64,000 nucleotides of DNA from assembly GCF_037943105.1 (NCBI RefSeq), contig NZ_CP149803.1, forward strand, positions 2,274,001-2,338,000. Reading direction: 5' to 3'. The position numbers and the translations under genes were made by a program. The notes under the pieces were generated by a model that ran no database searches, was not told where the DNA came from, and was given only the letters and a program-made list of their open reading frames with translations. This DNA comes from Pseudomonas sp. TMP9. GTDB lineage: Bacteria > Pseudomonadota > Gammaproteobacteria > Pseudomonadales > Pseudomonadaceae. Of this stretch, positions 41,585-51,717 are shown one piece after another (within the stretch, counting starts at the first letter, position 1; each line of letters begins with the position of its first letter).

Positions 41585-42748
41585 GTGTTCAACGGTGAAC
41601 CGTTCGCTGTTTTTCAACCTTTCATCGACACCGCTACCGGTCGCATTGCCGGTGTTGAGGCATTAGCACGGCTGCGCAGTGACGATGGCCAGCTGCATTC
41701 GGCTGGCCCGCTATTTAGCGATCCGAAAACACCACCCACAGCATTGCGTCGCCTCGACCGCGAAGTACGTGAACAAGCCCTTATGCGCTTCCACGAAGCG
41801 CCGCAGGATTGGTTCTTGAGCGTGAATATTTCCCCGCGCTGGATTAGCCGACTGCGCCCCGAACAGCCTCTGCCCAGCCTCAAGCAGCTTCAGCGCAGCG
41901 GCATCGATCCGGCGCGTGTCGTCTTTGAAATCACCGAACTGGGTGGTGCGAGCACTCGCCTGCCTGAAGTAGTCAAACGTTATCGAGAGGCCGGCGCGCG
42001 GGTCGCTATTGATGATTTCGGCGCAGGCTATTCACAGCTAGACCGCGTTCTGGCCTTGCAGCCGGACATTCTCAAGCTCGATATGCGCCTGTTTCAGCAA
42101 GCCGCCCGTGGCGGGCCGAGCAGCGAGATTGTTAAAGCCCTCGCGCAAATGGCAGAAAAGACTGGTTGTTGGATCATCGCAGAAGGCGTGGAAACCGAAG
42201 CCGAGCTGGACTTTGCTCTGGAGTGCGGAGCGCGCTATGTCCAGGGATACCTGTTTGCCAAACCCGAAGAAACGTTTTTCAACAGCGACACCTTCGTCAA
42301 ACGCTTTGCCCAATTGCGCGACCGTTATGTCCAGCAAAAGCTCGCCGAGCGGGCACGGTTGATGGGCTTACGTCAGCAGCTGGGTGAACTCATGAATGGC
42401 TTCAAGAGCTGGATCGAGGGCGGCTCACACCCTGATCTTTTACCGCAACCGCACGCCTACCCTTGGCTACTGCGCATCTTTCAGTGCGACCGCTATGGCA
42501 CCCAGCTCACGGCCAACCTGGAGTGGCGTGAACAAAGCTGGCAAAGCGATGCGCGGTATGTCGGGCACAATTGGTCTTGGCGACCTTACTTCTACCAGCT
42601 GCTGGCCGAAGGCTGGGATGAACGCCGACTGATTCTCTCCAACACCTACCGTGACGCGACGACGAACCAGTACTGCCTGACCGCCGGACAATTTATCGAT
42701 AACGGTAAAAAGCTGTTGCTGATTGATATTGATGCCGTCGGGTTTTGA
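41585..42748 (+). CDS. EAL-domain c-di-GMP phosphodiesterase with YkuI-type C-terminal domain
   Basis: 387 residues. The EAL domain (about 5-245) has EAL at 25-27, SVNIS, FEITELG, AIDDFGAGYS, KLDMRLF, AEGVET and QGYLFAKP, so the metal and catalytic residues appear complete and it should hydrolyse c-di-GMP. The C-terminal ~120 residues (WLLRIFQCDRYGTQLTANLE, GHNWSWRPYFYQLL) resemble the YkuI_C/Cache-like sensor fold; there is no signal peptide or membrane helix, so it is cytosolic. I chose GTG at 41585, 8 bases after AAGGAG; a TTG eight codons earlier lacks a site. Confidence 0.85.
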   Translation: MFNGEPFAVFQPFIDTATGRIAGVEALARLRSDDGQLHSAGPLFSDPKTPPTALRRLDREVREQALMRFHEAPQDWFLSVNISPRWISRLRPEQPLPSLKQLQRSGIDPARVVFEITELGGASTRLPEVVKRYREAGARVAIDDFGAGYSQLDRVLALQPDILKLDMRLFQQAARGGPSSEIVKALAQMAEKTGCWIIAEGVETEAELDFALECGARYVQGYLFAKPEETFFNSDTFVKRFAQLRDRYVQQKLAERARLMGLRQQLGELMNGFKSWIEGGSHPDLLPQPHAYPWLLRIFQCDRYGTQLTANLEWREQSWQSDARYVGHNWSWRPYFYQLLAEGWDERRLILSNTYRDATTNQYCLTAGQFIDNGKKLLLIDIDAVGF

Positions 42749-42842
42749 TTGCACGGCGCGCAGTGAGGCTGCCGCGCCTTGCATGATTGGCATAGAACCC
42801 CGAAGCTAGAGGCCAATAGCCAGGATACAGTAAGGACATCCC

Positions 42843-44174
42843 TTGGATTGGCAAACCCTGCTCAACCGCGAACGACTCGGCAAGCCCACGCACAGCGTCG
42901 CTGAACTGGGTCGTACGCCGTTTCACAAAGACCATGACCGCATTATTTTTTCTGGCGCGTTTCGCCGCCTGGGCCGCAAAACCCAAGTGCATCCGGTTTC
43001 CAGCAATGACCATATCCATACTCGCTTAACCCATTCGCTTGAGGTCAGCTGTGTAGGCCGCTCCCTCGGCATGCGTGTCGGTGAAATGATCCGCAGCGCC
43101 TTACCTGATTGGTGTGAGCCCAGTGATATGGGCATGGTTGTGCAGTCCGCTTGCCTGGCCCATGACATCGGCAACCCACCTTTTGGCCATTCCGGTGAGG
43201 ATGCCATCCGCCATTGGTTTCAGCAGGCGGCTGGACGCGGTTGGTTGGACGACATGAGCGCAGCCGAACGCGGCGATTTTCTGAGTTTTGAAGGCAATGC
43301 CCAGGGTTTTCGCGTACTGACCCAGCTGGAATATCACCAGTTTGACGGCGGTACGCGGCTGACTTACGCGACGCTCGGCACTTATCTCAAATACCCCTGG
43401 ACCGCCCGACACGCTGAAGCGCTGGGCTACAAAAAACATAAGTTCGGCTGTTACCAGAGCGAACTGCCGCTGCTGGAGCAAATCGCCGGCAAACTGGGCT
43501 TGCCACAACTGGAGGACCAACGCTGGGCACGCCATCCACTGGTGTACCTGATGGAGGCCGCCGACGATATCTGCTACGGCCTGATCGACTTGGAAGACGG
43601 CCTGGAAATGGAGCTGCTTGATTACAGCGAAGTGGAAGCGTTGCTACTCGACTTAGTCGGCGATGACTTGCCGGAGACCTACCGCCAGCTTGGACCCGAT
43701 GATTCCAAGCGGCGAAAGCTGGCAATCTTGCGCGGTAAAGCCATCGAACACCTGACCAATGCTGCCGCCGAAGCCTTTGTCGAGCAACAAGACGCCTTAC
43801 TCGCCGGCACCTTGCACGGCGATCTGGTCGAGCATATGCACGGCACTGCCAAACGCTGCGTGCAGAGTGCTAAAGACATGGCCCGGGAAAAGATTTTCCA
43901 GGACAAGCGCAAAACCCTGCATGAGATCGGCGCCTACACCACCCTGGAAATCCTGCTTAATGCCTTCTGCGGAGCAGCCTTGGAGCAGCATGGCGGGCGC
44001 ACGCCGTCATTTAAAAACCGGCGCATCCTCGACTTGCTGGGTAATAACGCGCCCGATCCGCACTGGCCGCTGTACAGGTCATTTCTACGCATGATCGACT
44101 TTATCGCCGGCATGACCGACAGCTACGCAACTGAAATGGCCCGCGAGATGACGGGCCGTTCAAGCCCGGTATAA
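42843..44174 (+). CDS. dgt: Deoxyguanosinetriphosphate triphosphohydrolase-like protein
   Basis: 443 residues of an HD-domain dNTPase that cleaves dNTPs to nucleoside and triphosphate. The HD metal site is intact: RLTHSLEV, then [20 protein letters not shown]. Starts with TTG at 42843, six bases after [20 protein letters not shown] matches the usual start. Three bases separate it from the FUSC-like gene, so the two probably form an operon. Confidence 0.9.
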   Translation: MDWQTLLNRERLGKPTHSVAELGRTPFHKDHDRIIFSGAFRRLGRKTQVHPVSSNDHIHTRLTHSLEVSCVGRSLGMRVGEMIRSALPDWCEPSDMGMVVQSACLAHDIGNPPFGHSGEDAIRHWFQQAAGRGWLDDMSAAERGDFLSFEGNAQGFRVLTQLEYHQFDGGTRLTYATLGTYLKYPWTARHAEALGYKKHKFGCYQSELPLLEQIAGKLGLPQLEDQRWARHPLVYLMEAADDICYGLIDLEDGLEMELLDYSEVEALLLDLVGDDLPETYRQLGPDDSKRRKLAILRGKAIEHLTNAAAEAFVEQQDALLAGTLHGDLVEHMHGTAKRCVQSAKDMAREKIFQDKRKTLHEIGAYTTLEILLNAFCGAALEQHGGRTPSFKNRRILDLLGNNAPDPHWPLYRSFLRMIDFIAGMTDSYATEMAREMTGRSSPV

Positions 44175-44177
44175 GCC

Positions 44178-45254
44178 ATGACTAGCGTTTTGCGACAAAC
44201 CTTCAGCTGGCACCCTGGGCCTCCTGCCTGGGGCCCGGCAGTGGTCGCAGGTTTTGGCTGTGCGCTGCCTTTGCTGCTGGGGCTGTTTAGTGCTCACCCG
44301 GGGTTTCTCTGGGCGTCGGTGGGGGCTTTTCAGGCCGCCCAAGCGAACCCGCTGCACCGCCTCGGCATGCTGCGCATGCTTATGCTCTGCGGCCTAGGCG
44401 CTTGCAGCGCTGGGTTGGGCTTTTGGTCGGCCAGCCATCCGCACATCAGTTTTATGCTCTTCGCACTGTTCGGCTTTTTACTCGCGTGGTTGCAACGCTT
44501 TGGCAGTGAAGCCGGCAAGCTAGGCATTGGCTTGGCCATCTGCTTGTGTCTAGGTCAAGGCCAGCAGGGCCTCGGCACCCTGAATAACCCTTATGCCATC
44601 GCCATGCTGTTCATCCTCGGCGGGCTTTGGGTGATGCTCCTGGCCTTCGGCTTACGCGGCATGCATGGCTTGCGTATGTGGCCGTACATGCCGCGTTTTA
44701 TCAGTATTTTCAGGGTGCTCAAGCGTCATGCGAAACGCTTGCCGCGACAAAAATGGCGCTTACATGCGCTGGGCTGCACCCTGGCTTTTGCCCTGTCTGG
44801 GTTGATCGTCAACCTCGCGCAATTGCACCGCGGCTATTGGCTGACGCTGACCGTGGTCACCACCTTACAACTGAGCTTTCAAGGCAGCTTGGTGCGCGCC
44901 GTGCAGTCCATTTTGGCCAGCCTTGGCGCAGCGTCACTGTTGATACTGCTCGGCCATAGCTTGCAAGACCCGGCACTGATGGTGGCCGTACTGCTGCCGC
45001 TGATCACCCTGAGTCGCGCCCTGCAAGCCAACCACTACGGGCTGTTTGTGCTGCAAACCAGCGTGTGCTTTGTGCTGCTAGCAGAGAGCCTGGCGCATGA
45101 CTGGCAACTGCCACAGCTGCGCCTGTTCAACAGCCTGATCGGTGTAGTGCTGGCCTTACTGGTGGCGCTGATGGTGTATGGCTTGGAGCGCTGGTTAGAG
45201 CATCGGCAGCTGTTGCGAAAAACCAGTGGCCAAGGCCCAACCTCACCGATATGA
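44178..45254 (+). CDS. FUSC-family (YccS/aromatic exporter-like) inner-membrane protein
   Basis: 358 residues with about ten hydrophobic segments in two blocks separated by a basic loop near 170-195 (RFISIFRVLKRHAKRLPRQKWRL), the FUSC duplication pattern. The second block has YWLTLTVVTTLQLSF and RAVQSILASLGAA, the conserved FUSC core. Related proteins export fusaric acid or other aromatic acids, but many of this size have no known substrate. Probably co-transcribed with dgt. Confidence 0.75.
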   Translation: MTSVLRQTFSWHPGPPAWGPAVVAGFGCALPLLLGLFSAHPGFLWASVGAFQAAQANPLHRLGMLRMLMLCGLGACSAGLGFWSASHPHISFMLFALFGFLLAWLQRFGSEAGKLGIGLAICLCLGQGQQGLGTLNNPYAIAMLFILGGLWVMLLAFGLRGMHGLRMWPYMPRFISIFRVLKRHAKRLPRQKWRLHALGCTLAFALSGLIVNLAQLHRGYWLTLTVVTTLQLSFQGSLVRAVQSILASLGAASLLILLGHSLQDPALMVAVLLPLITLSRALQANHYGLFVLQTSVCFVLLAESLAHDWQLPQLRLFNSLIGVVLALLVALMVYGLERWLEHRQLLRKTSGQGPTSPI

Positions 45255-45441
45255 AGACGCAAAGCGGCTTTAGCCTATTCGCAAAGGTGGCATGCAACGC
45301 TTGAGGTGGCGTTATTTAACGAGGACGCAGAGCTGCAGATTGGCACGCACCTGCTTGTCAAAGCTGACCGGGATGACTAACGCGTGTGTTGCGGGAGAGG
45401 AACAACACGGAGCATGCGCGATGCATGCCCCGCTTACAGCA

Positions 45442-45783
45442 TTAAGCCTGATTGATCTGATTGTCTGGGTACCAGACATCGATCAGCGGGCTGGCAGTGA
45501 AGTCAACCAGCTCGTCACGACCTTTAAGCCAGGCTTCAACAGCAGCACGCTGTGCTTCGCTGACCGAACCACGCTTGGACAAGCAAACCAGACCGAAGTC
45601 ATCGCCGCCTACATAGCCCAGCTCGTTGGCGGTCATGGCTTCGTCCAAGAACTGCTCAAGAAAGCTATCGATGGCTGCATCAGCCAGATCTTCCTTGAAG
45701 TTCAGGTTCAGCTCAAAACCCAGCTCCTGGAATTCATCCACGCAGAGTTTTTTGCGCAGACGGCGGGAACGGTTAGTAGCCAT
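45442..45783 (-). CDS. YggL family (DUF469) ribosome-associated protein
   Basis: 113 residues, starting MATNRSRRLRKKLCVDEFQELGFELN, the conserved DUF469 start; 27 in-frame residues before it lack similarity. A GAGGA site lies upstream of the ATG. The E. coli member YggL binds the 50S ribosome; the role here is inferred. Divergent from dacB, as in P. aeruginosa. Confidence 0.88.
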   Translation of the reverse strand: MATNRSRRLRKKLCVDEFQELGFELNLNFKEDLADAAIDSFLEQFLDEAMTANELGYVGGDDFGLVCLSKRGSVSEAQRAAVEAWLKGRDELVDFTASPLIDVWYPDNQINQA

Positions 45784-46017
45784 GGAACAATCCTCAAAAG
45801 TGATAACGCGCGGCACTTTAGCAGCTTCGCCGCCTGCGTGCCCGCTTCGAAGACGACAGGTCATTCAGCTCCCAGCAGAAAAGTTCGGCCTCAGGCAATT
45901 ACTGCCACTGCACAGGCCCACTCCTGGGGCATAATTAGCGCCCTTATCCCAATCCGCGATGGGCCTTGTTTACATGCCTCGCATCATCTTTTTCCCTCAT
46001 CTGGAGGGTCGCCGCCC
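45784..46017. other. Divergent promoter region yggL / dacB
   Basis: About 230 bases; must carry both promoters. The frame of dacB is open through it but without family similarity. GGAGGGTCGCCGCCC lies just before the dacB ATG as ribosome site. Confidence 0.4.
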
Positions 46018-47466
46018 ATGATCAAACTACTTCGTCAGCTGGCTATCGCCGGCCTGCTATTGCCCGTTTGCCTGCCACTGGCAGCTGCTAATAACGGTTT
46101 ATCCAATAAAGTTCAGCAGTCACTTAAAGCCAACAAGATCAGCAGCCAGTCGCTGTCGGTGGTCACAGTGCCGCTCAATGGCCCCGGCAGCAGCACGTAT
46201 TTCAATGCCGATATTTCGGTTAATCCCGCGTCAACCATGAAGTTAGTCACCACCTATGCGGCGCTGGAACTGCTGGGCCCGACCCATCAATGGAAAACTG
46301 AATTTTTTACTGACGGCCAACTTAACAATGGCGTGCTGACCGGCAACCTTTACCTTAAGGGCGGCGGCGACCCCAAGCTGAATATGGAAAAACTCTGGCT
46401 GCTGCTGCGTGACCTGCGCGCCAATGGCGTGCAGCAGGTGAACGGTGACTTGGTGCTTGACCGCAGCCACTTCGTGCAGCCCGAATTGCCCAGCTTCAAT
46501 GACGATGGCGGCGACGCCAATAAGCCCTTCTTGGTGGCCCCCGATTCGCTGCTGGTCAACCTCAAGGCGCTGCGTTTTATTGCCCGCAATGAAGGCGGTA
46601 AGGTGCACATCGCCATTGAGCCGCCGATCGCCAATATCCGCATCGATAATCGCGTTAAAAGCCTAGCCGCTGCTAAATGCCCAGGCTGGCCGGATGTGCG
46701 CTACAACCCGGTGACCGAGATGGAAGGGACCACGGTGATTGTCAGCGGCCAGCTGGCCCAAGGTTGCAGCTCGCAAACCTACCTGTCGCTGCTGGATCAC
46801 CCCAGCTACGCCACCGGTGCTATTCGTGCCATCTGGCAAGAACTGGGCGGCAGCATCATGGGTAAAGACCGCCTCGCTCCGGCACCGGAAAAAGCCCGCC
46901 TGTTGGCGCGTGCTTTTTCTCCAGACCTGACCGAGATCATTCGCGACATCAATAAGTACAGTAACAACACCATGGCCCGGCAGCTGTTTCTCAGCATCGG
47001 TGCACAGTTTCGTAACGCCACCGACCTGGATGACAGCCAGGCCGCGCAACGGGTGATTCGCAGTTGGCTGGCGCGCAAAGGTATTGTCGCGCCGAATCTG
47101 GTGATGGAGAACGGTTCTGGGTTGTCGCGCGCCGAGCGGGTCAGCGCGCGGGAAATGTCTGCGTTGCTTGAGGCCGCGTGGCAAAGCCCTTACGCCGCCG
47201 AATTTATGGCGTCGCTGCCACTGGTGGCGATGGATGGCACCATGCGTAAACGCCTGCACCGCACGCCACTGGTGGGCGAAGCACGGATCAAGACCGGGAC
47301 ACTCAATAACGTACGTGCAATCGCCGGTTTCAGCCGCGACAGCAACGGCAACAGCTGGGCAGTGGTGGCGATCCTCAACGACCCTCGGCCGTGGGGCGCC
47401 TCATCGATTCTTGATCAGGTGCTGTTGGATGTCTACAAGCAGCCGAAAATCACTGCGCACCGCTAA
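46018..47466 (+). CDS. dacB: D-alanyl-D-alanine carboxypeptidase/endopeptidase, PBP4 type
   Basis: 482 residues with a signal peptide (about 1-23), the SxxK active-site Ser at 72-75 (STMK), SNN in KYSNNTMARQ, and KTG in ARIKTGTLNN, the complete class C penicillin-binding triad. It trims or cleaves peptidoglycan peptides in the periplasm. The start ATG at 46018 was chosen over a frame start 242 codons upstream because it yields a canonical signal peptide and a ribosome site. Confidence 0.95.
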   Translation: MIKLLRQLAIAGLLLPVCLPLAAANNGLSNKVQQSLKANKISSQSLSVVTVPLNGPGSSTYFNADISVNPASTMKLVTTYAALELLGPTHQWKTEFFTDGQLNNGVLTGNLYLKGGGDPKLNMEKLWLLLRDLRANGVQQVNGDLVLDRSHFVQPELPSFNDDGGDANKPFLVAPDSLLVNLKALRFIARNEGGKVHIAIEPPIANIRIDNRVKSLAAAKCPGWPDVRYNPVTEMEGTTVIVSGQLAQGCSSQTYLSLLDHPSYATGAIRAIWQELGGSIMGKDRLAPAPEKARLLARAFSPDLTEIIRDINKYSNNTMARQLFLSIGAQFRNATDLDDSQAAQRVIRSWLARKGIVAPNLVMENGSGLSRAERVSAREMSALLEAAWQSPYAAEFMASLPLVAMDGTMRKRLHRTPLVGEARIKTGTLNNVRAIAGFSRDSNGNSWAVVAILNDPRPWGASSILDQVLLDVYKQPKITAHR

Positions 47467-47500
47467 GGCAGACAACGCTGCGCTGTCGGGCGCGGCGTCT

Positions 47501-47974
47501 CTACTCCATCTCTCCACACAGCTGCGCCGCGCGTAACAGCGATGCCGTCAGGCTGTGGCGCTCCCACGCATCCAGCCGCGCAAAGTGCTCGACAAACTCG
47601 GGCGGCAGTAAGCTTGGCGCTTGTTGCAGCAAGGCGCGGCCTTGCTCGCTGAGCAGCAACCATTGTTTGCGCCGGTCCTGATCATCACGCTGGCGTTGCA
47701 ACAAGCCGCGCTCCTCCAACCGATCGAGCATCCCCGATAAGGTCGCGGCCGTGAGGCTGACGCGGCCGCTGAGGTCGCTGGCCGTGAGCCGTGCTTCGCC
47801 TGCCAACACCTGCAAGATCATCAGCTGCATCGGTGTTAGCCCACCGAAACGGCTCAGGCGTTTGGCATGCACTTCACCCGCCTGCTGCAAGCGCCGCATG
47901 GCCTGAAACAACGGCAACTCGAAGGCTGAAATAGATGACAACTCTATTTCAGTAGAAACCTTTTTATCAGCCAT
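47501..47974 (-). CDS. MarR-family transcriptional regulator, divergent from the NAGGN genes
   Basis: 157 residues from MADKKVSTEIELSS, with AAGG six bases before that ATG; three longer in-frame starts are less well supported. The winged-helix part (LTPMQLMILQVLAGEARLTASDLSGRVSLTAATLSGMLDRLEERG, DDQDRRKQWLLLSEQG) is typical MarR. It faces the amidotransferase gene across about 110 bases that hold CAAAAC...GTTTTG, a possible operator half-pair. From memory PAO1 has the same regulator next to the same genes, so it probably controls them. Confidence 0.85.
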   Translation of the reverse strand: MADKKVSTEIELSSISAFELPLFQAMRRLQQAGEVHAKRLSRFGGLTPMQLMILQVLAGEARLTASDLSGRVSLTAATLSGMLDRLEERGLLQRQRDDQDRRKQWLLLSEQGRALLQQAPSLLPPEFVEHFARLDAWERHSLTASLLRAAQLCGEME

Positions 47975-48086
47975 AACTGCCTTTTTATTCATCACAAAAC
48001 TTTGACATGAAAGCATTATTTTGTTTTGGTGTAAAAGGCTCAGCACCCCGAGCCACTCCCCAACGGCCCTACCGGTAAGGACAACT

Positions 48087-49856
48087 ATGTGCGGAATAGC
48101 TGGAGAATTACGCTTTGATCACCAACCAGCCGACTTGGCTGCAGTTGAGCGGATCACCCATCACTTAGCCCCGCGCGGCCCCGATGCGCAGGGCTTTCAC
48201 AGCCAAGGGCCGATTGCCTTTGGCCACCGTCGGCTGAAGGTCATGGATCTCGCCGAAGCGTCAGGCCAACCGATGATCGACAGCGATCTGGGCCTGTCCA
48301 TGGTCTTTAACGGTGCCATTTACAACTACCCGGAACTGCGTGATGAGCTGAAAGCGCTGGGCTATCGCTTTTTTTCCGGCGGCGACACCGAGGTGCTGCT
48401 CAAGGGCTATCACGCTTGGGGCACAGACCTGCTGCCCAAGCTTAATGGCATGTTCGCCTTCGCCATTTGGGAACGTGACAGCCAACAGTTGTTTATTGCC
48501 CGCGACCGCCTTGGGGTAAAGCCGTTGTACTTATCACGGACCGGCCAGCGCCTGCGCTTTGCCTCCAGCCTGCCGGCATTGATGGCCGGTGGCGATATCG
48601 GCAAAACCCTCGACCCCATCGCGCTCAACCATTATCTGAACTTCCACGCGGTAGTGCCCGCGCCGCGCACCCTGCTGGCCGGCGTAGAGAAACTACCGCC
48701 TGCAACGTGGATGCGCATCGACGCCCAGGGCCACTGCGAGCAGCACACGTGGTGGAACCTGGCGTTCGGCCCGCAACGTGACGAAATTGCCTATGGCTTG
48801 GATGAGTGGAAAGAACGCGTGCTCGACGGCATGCGTGAAGCGGTATCGATCCGCCAGCGTGCGGCGGTGGATGTTGGCGTATTGCTGTCTGGCGGGCTCG
48901 ATTCGAGCCTGTTGGTCGGCTTGCTGCGGGAGGCTGGGGTGGAAAACCTCTCGACTTTCTCCATCGGCTTTCAGGATGCCGGCGGTGAGCGCGGCGACGA
49001 ATTTCAATACTCCGACCTGATCGCCGAACGCTTCGCCACCCAGCACCATCAACTGCGCGTCGGTGAACACGAAATTCTTGAGCAGTTGCCAGCCGCCTTT
49101 CGCGCCATGAGCGAGCCGATGGTCAGCCATGACTGCATCGCCTTCTATCTGCTCTCGCGTGAAGTCGCCAAGCACTGCAAGGTAGTGCAAAGCGGCCAAG
49201 GCGCTGATGAGCTGTTCGCCGGCTACCACTGGTACCCAAAGGTGGATGCTGCCGACGATGCCTTTAGCGCCTACCGCGCCGCCTTCTTCGACCGCGACTA
49301 CGACGAATACGCTGCCTGCGTGCAGCCTGCCTGGCTGACCGGTGATGCGGCGGGCGATTTCGTCCGTGAGCACTTCGCCCAGCCTGGCGCCGTCGCCGCT
49401 GTCGACAAGGCGCTGCGCCTGGACAGCACAGTGATGCTGGTCGATGACCCGGTCAAACGAGTCGACAACATGACCATGGCCTGGGGCCTGGAAGCGCGCA
49501 CGCCGTTTCTCGATTACCGCCTGGCGGAGCTTTCTGCGCGGATCCCCGGGCGCTTCAAGCTGCCCGATGGCGGTAAGCATGTGCTCAAAGAGGCGGCGCG
49601 CCAGGTCATCCCCGGCGAGGTGATTGATCGCCCCAAAGGCTACTTCCCAGTGCCGGGCCTCAAGCACCTTGAAGGTGCAACTTTAGGTTGGGTGCGCGAC
49701 CTGCTGCTCGACCCCAGCCAAGACCGTGGCCTGTTTAACCCGACCATGCTCGACCGCCTGCTGACTGACCCACACGGGCAACTGACACCCTTACGCGGCT
49801 CAAAGCTGTGGCAACTGGCTGCGCTCAACCTCTGGCTCAACGAGCACGGCTTGTAA
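48087..49856 (+). CDS. asnB: N-acetylglutaminylglutamine amidotransferase (asparagine-synthetase-like)
   Basis: 589 residues: an N-terminal glutaminase domain with the nucleophile Cys2 exposed by Met removal (MCGIAGEL), and a synthetase domain with the PP-loop SGGLDSS at 268-274. In Pseudomonas this enzyme amidates the dipeptide NAGGN at osmotic stress. TAAGGA precedes the ATG at 48087; 22 in-frame upstream codons are rejected. A long antisense frame (48693-49667) is a shadow. First gene of the osmolyte cluster. Confidence 0.92.
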   Translation: MCGIAGELRFDHQPADLAAVERITHHLAPRGPDAQGFHSQGPIAFGHRRLKVMDLAEASGQPMIDSDLGLSMVFNGAIYNYPELRDELKALGYRFFSGGDTEVLLKGYHAWGTDLLPKLNGMFAFAIWERDSQQLFIARDRLGVKPLYLSRTGQRLRFASSLPALMAGGDIGKTLDPIALNHYLNFHAVVPAPRTLLAGVEKLPPATWMRIDAQGHCEQHTWWNLAFGPQRDEIAYGLDEWKERVLDGMREAVSIRQRAAVDVGVLLSGGLDSSLLVGLLREAGVENLSTFSIGFQDAGGERGDEFQYSDLIAERFATQHHQLRVGEHEILEQLPAAFRAMSEPMVSHDCIAFYLLSREVAKHCKVVQSGQGADELFAGYHWYPKVDAADDAFSAYRAAFFDRDYDEYAACVQPAWLTGDAAGDFVREHFAQPGAVAAVDKALRLDSTVMLVDDPVKRVDNMTMAWGLEARTPFLDYRLAELSARIPGRFKLPDGGKHVLKEAARQVIPGEVIDRPKGYFPVPGLKHLEGATLGWVRDLLLDPSQDRGLFNPTMLDRLLTDPHGQLTPLRGSKLWQLAALNLWLNEHGL

Positions 49857-49961
49857 GTACGTGCCTTAAGCAGTCGCCGCGCAGATGAAGTCTGCGCTAT
49901 TCAAGGCTCAACCCTGCCCGGCACTTATCGGGCGAAGCGACAACGGACAAGGGACATTCCC

Positions 49962-51698
49962 ATGCGCGCCAATGCTATCAACCAGCGCCTGCTGCGCGGC
50001 CAAACGCCCTCTTATGAGCGCCTGCAAGCGCGCTTCGCTGAAGAACCCAACAGCGAGATGGGCCAACCGAAAGCGGTGCACTGCGGCTGGGGTCGCCTGC
50101 TGATCGGCCACACCTATCCGGATGCCAACAACCTGGCCCGCGACCTGCTAGATGAACAACCCGGCGAGCGTGATATTGCCTTGTATGTTGCGGCGCCCCA
50201 TCAGGTGTTGGCGCAGGCACCGCAACAACTGTTTCTCGATCCCTCCGACACCCTACGTTTGTGGTTTACCGACTACCGCCAAGCACGCAGGGTGTTTCGG
50301 GGTTACCGCATCCGTCGCGCGCAAAACGCTCATGACTGGCAGGCGATCAACAGCCTGTATCAGCTGCGCGGCATGCTACCGATAGACCCCAGCAAACTCA
50401 CCCCACGCCACCTTGGCGGTCCGGTGTATTGGTTGGCCGAAGATGAAGACAGCGGCGAGGTGATTGGCAGCGTGATGGGCCTTAACCACCAAAAAGCCTA
50501 CAAAGACCCCGACTGCGGCAGCAGCCTGTGGTGCTTAGCAGTCGATCCACGCTGCAGCCGCCCGGGGGTCGGCGAAGTGCTGGTGCGCTATTTGATTGAG
50601 CACTTTATGAGTCGCGGCTTGAGCCATTTGGATTTATCCGTGCTGCACGACAACGACCAAGCCAAAGGCCTGTATGCCAAGCTGGGTTTTCGTGAGCTGC
50701 AAACCTTCAGCGTCAAACGTAAAAACGGCATCAATGAAGCGCTGTTTCTCGGCCCCGGCCCGCACACACCCATGAACCCTTACGCGCGGATCATTGTCGA
50801 TGAAGCCCTGCGCCGGGGGATCGAGGTGCAAGTGGATGACGCCGACGCCGGTCTGTTCACGCTCAATCACGGCGGCCGACGCATTCGCTGCCGCGAATCA
50901 CTCACGGATCTCACCAGCGCCGTGAGCATGACCCTCTGCCAAGACAAACGCCTGACCCATCGCGTTTTAGCCCAAGCCGGCCTGAAACTGCCGGCGCAAC
51001 GTTTAGCCGGTAATGCCGAAGACAACGCCGCCTTCCTCGCCGAACACGGCAGCGTGGTGGTCAAACCCGTGGACGGCGAGCAAGGCCAGGGTGTGGCGGT
51101 GGATTTACGCACCTCATTGGAGGTGCAAGATGCCATTGAGCGCGCCAGCACCTTCGACAGCCGCGTGCTGCTGGAAAGCTTTCACCCAGGCTGCGACCTG
51201 CGCATTCTGGTGATAGGTTTTGCCGTGTTGGCTGCCGCCATTCGCCGCCCGGCACACGTCATCGGCGATGGCCAACACAGCATCGGCGCGCTGATTGATG
51301 CGCAAAGCCGCCGCCGACAGGCCGCCACCGAGGGTGAAAGCCGCATTCCCAAGGACGCCGAAACCCTGCGCACCTTGCATGCCGCCGGCGTCGACTACGA
51401 CAGCGTGCTGCCGGCAGGCCAGCGTTTAGCGGTCCGCAAGACCGCTAATTTGCACACCGGCGGCAGCTTAGAGGACGTGACCGCAAGCCTCCATCCGCTG
51501 CTGGCCGATGCCGCGGTAAAAGCCGCCCGCGCCTTGGATATTCCGGTGGTCGGCCTCGACCTGTTGGTGCCCGCCGCCGATCAGCCCGACTACGTGTTTA
51601 TCGAAGCCAACGAGCGCGCGGGCTTAGCCAACCATCAGCCACAACCCACTGCCGAACGCTTTATCGACCTGCTATTCCCCCTTAGCCGGGTGGATTAA
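49962..51698 (+). CDS. ngg: N-acetylglutaminylglutamine synthetase (GNAT/ATP-grasp fusion)
   Basis: 578 residues: a GNAT acetyltransferase domain (about 115-255; GSSLWCLAVDPRCSRPGVGE) joined to an ATP-grasp ligase domain (about 295-575; SVVVKPVDGEQGQGV, and FIEANERAG). It acetylates Gln and joins it to a second Gln to form the osmolyte backbone. AAGGGAC precedes the ATG. About 105 bases separate it from the amidotransferase; the downstream side is filled by the 91-bp repeat array. Confidence 0.92.
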   Translation: MRANAINQRLLRGQTPSYERLQARFAEEPNSEMGQPKAVHCGWGRLLIGHTYPDANNLARDLLDEQPGERDIALYVAAPHQVLAQAPQQLFLDPSDTLRLWFTDYRQARRVFRGYRIRRAQNAHDWQAINSLYQLRGMLPIDPSKLTPRHLGGPVYWLAEDEDSGEVIGSVMGLNHQKAYKDPDCGSSLWCLAVDPRCSRPGVGEVLVRYLIEHFMSRGLSHLDLSVLHDNDQAKGLYAKLGFRELQTFSVKRKNGINEALFLGPGPHTPMNPYARIIVDEALRRGIEVQVDDADAGLFTLNHGGRRIRCRESLTDLTSAVSMTLCQDKRLTHRVLAQAGLKLPAQRLAGNAEDNAAFLAEHGSVVVKPVDGEQGQGVAVDLRTSLEVQDAIERASTFDSRVLLESFHPGCDLRILVIGFAVLAAAIRRPAHVIGDGQHSIGALIDAQSRRRQAATEGESRIPKDAETLRTLHAAGVDYDSVLPAGQRLAVRKTANLHTGGSLEDVTASLHPLLADAAVKAARALDIPVVGLDLLVPAADQPDYVFIEANERAGLANHQPQPTAERFIDLLFPLSRVD

Positions 51699-51717
51699 TT
51701 CAACGTTAGCGGCGCGC

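Noticed and set aside
45292-46017. N-terminal extension of dacB by 242 codons
   Set aside because: It runs through the antisense of yggL and would bury the signal peptide inside the protein.
48693-49667. 324-codon minus-strand frame
   Set aside because: Antisense to the NAGGN amidotransferase gene; no family similarity.
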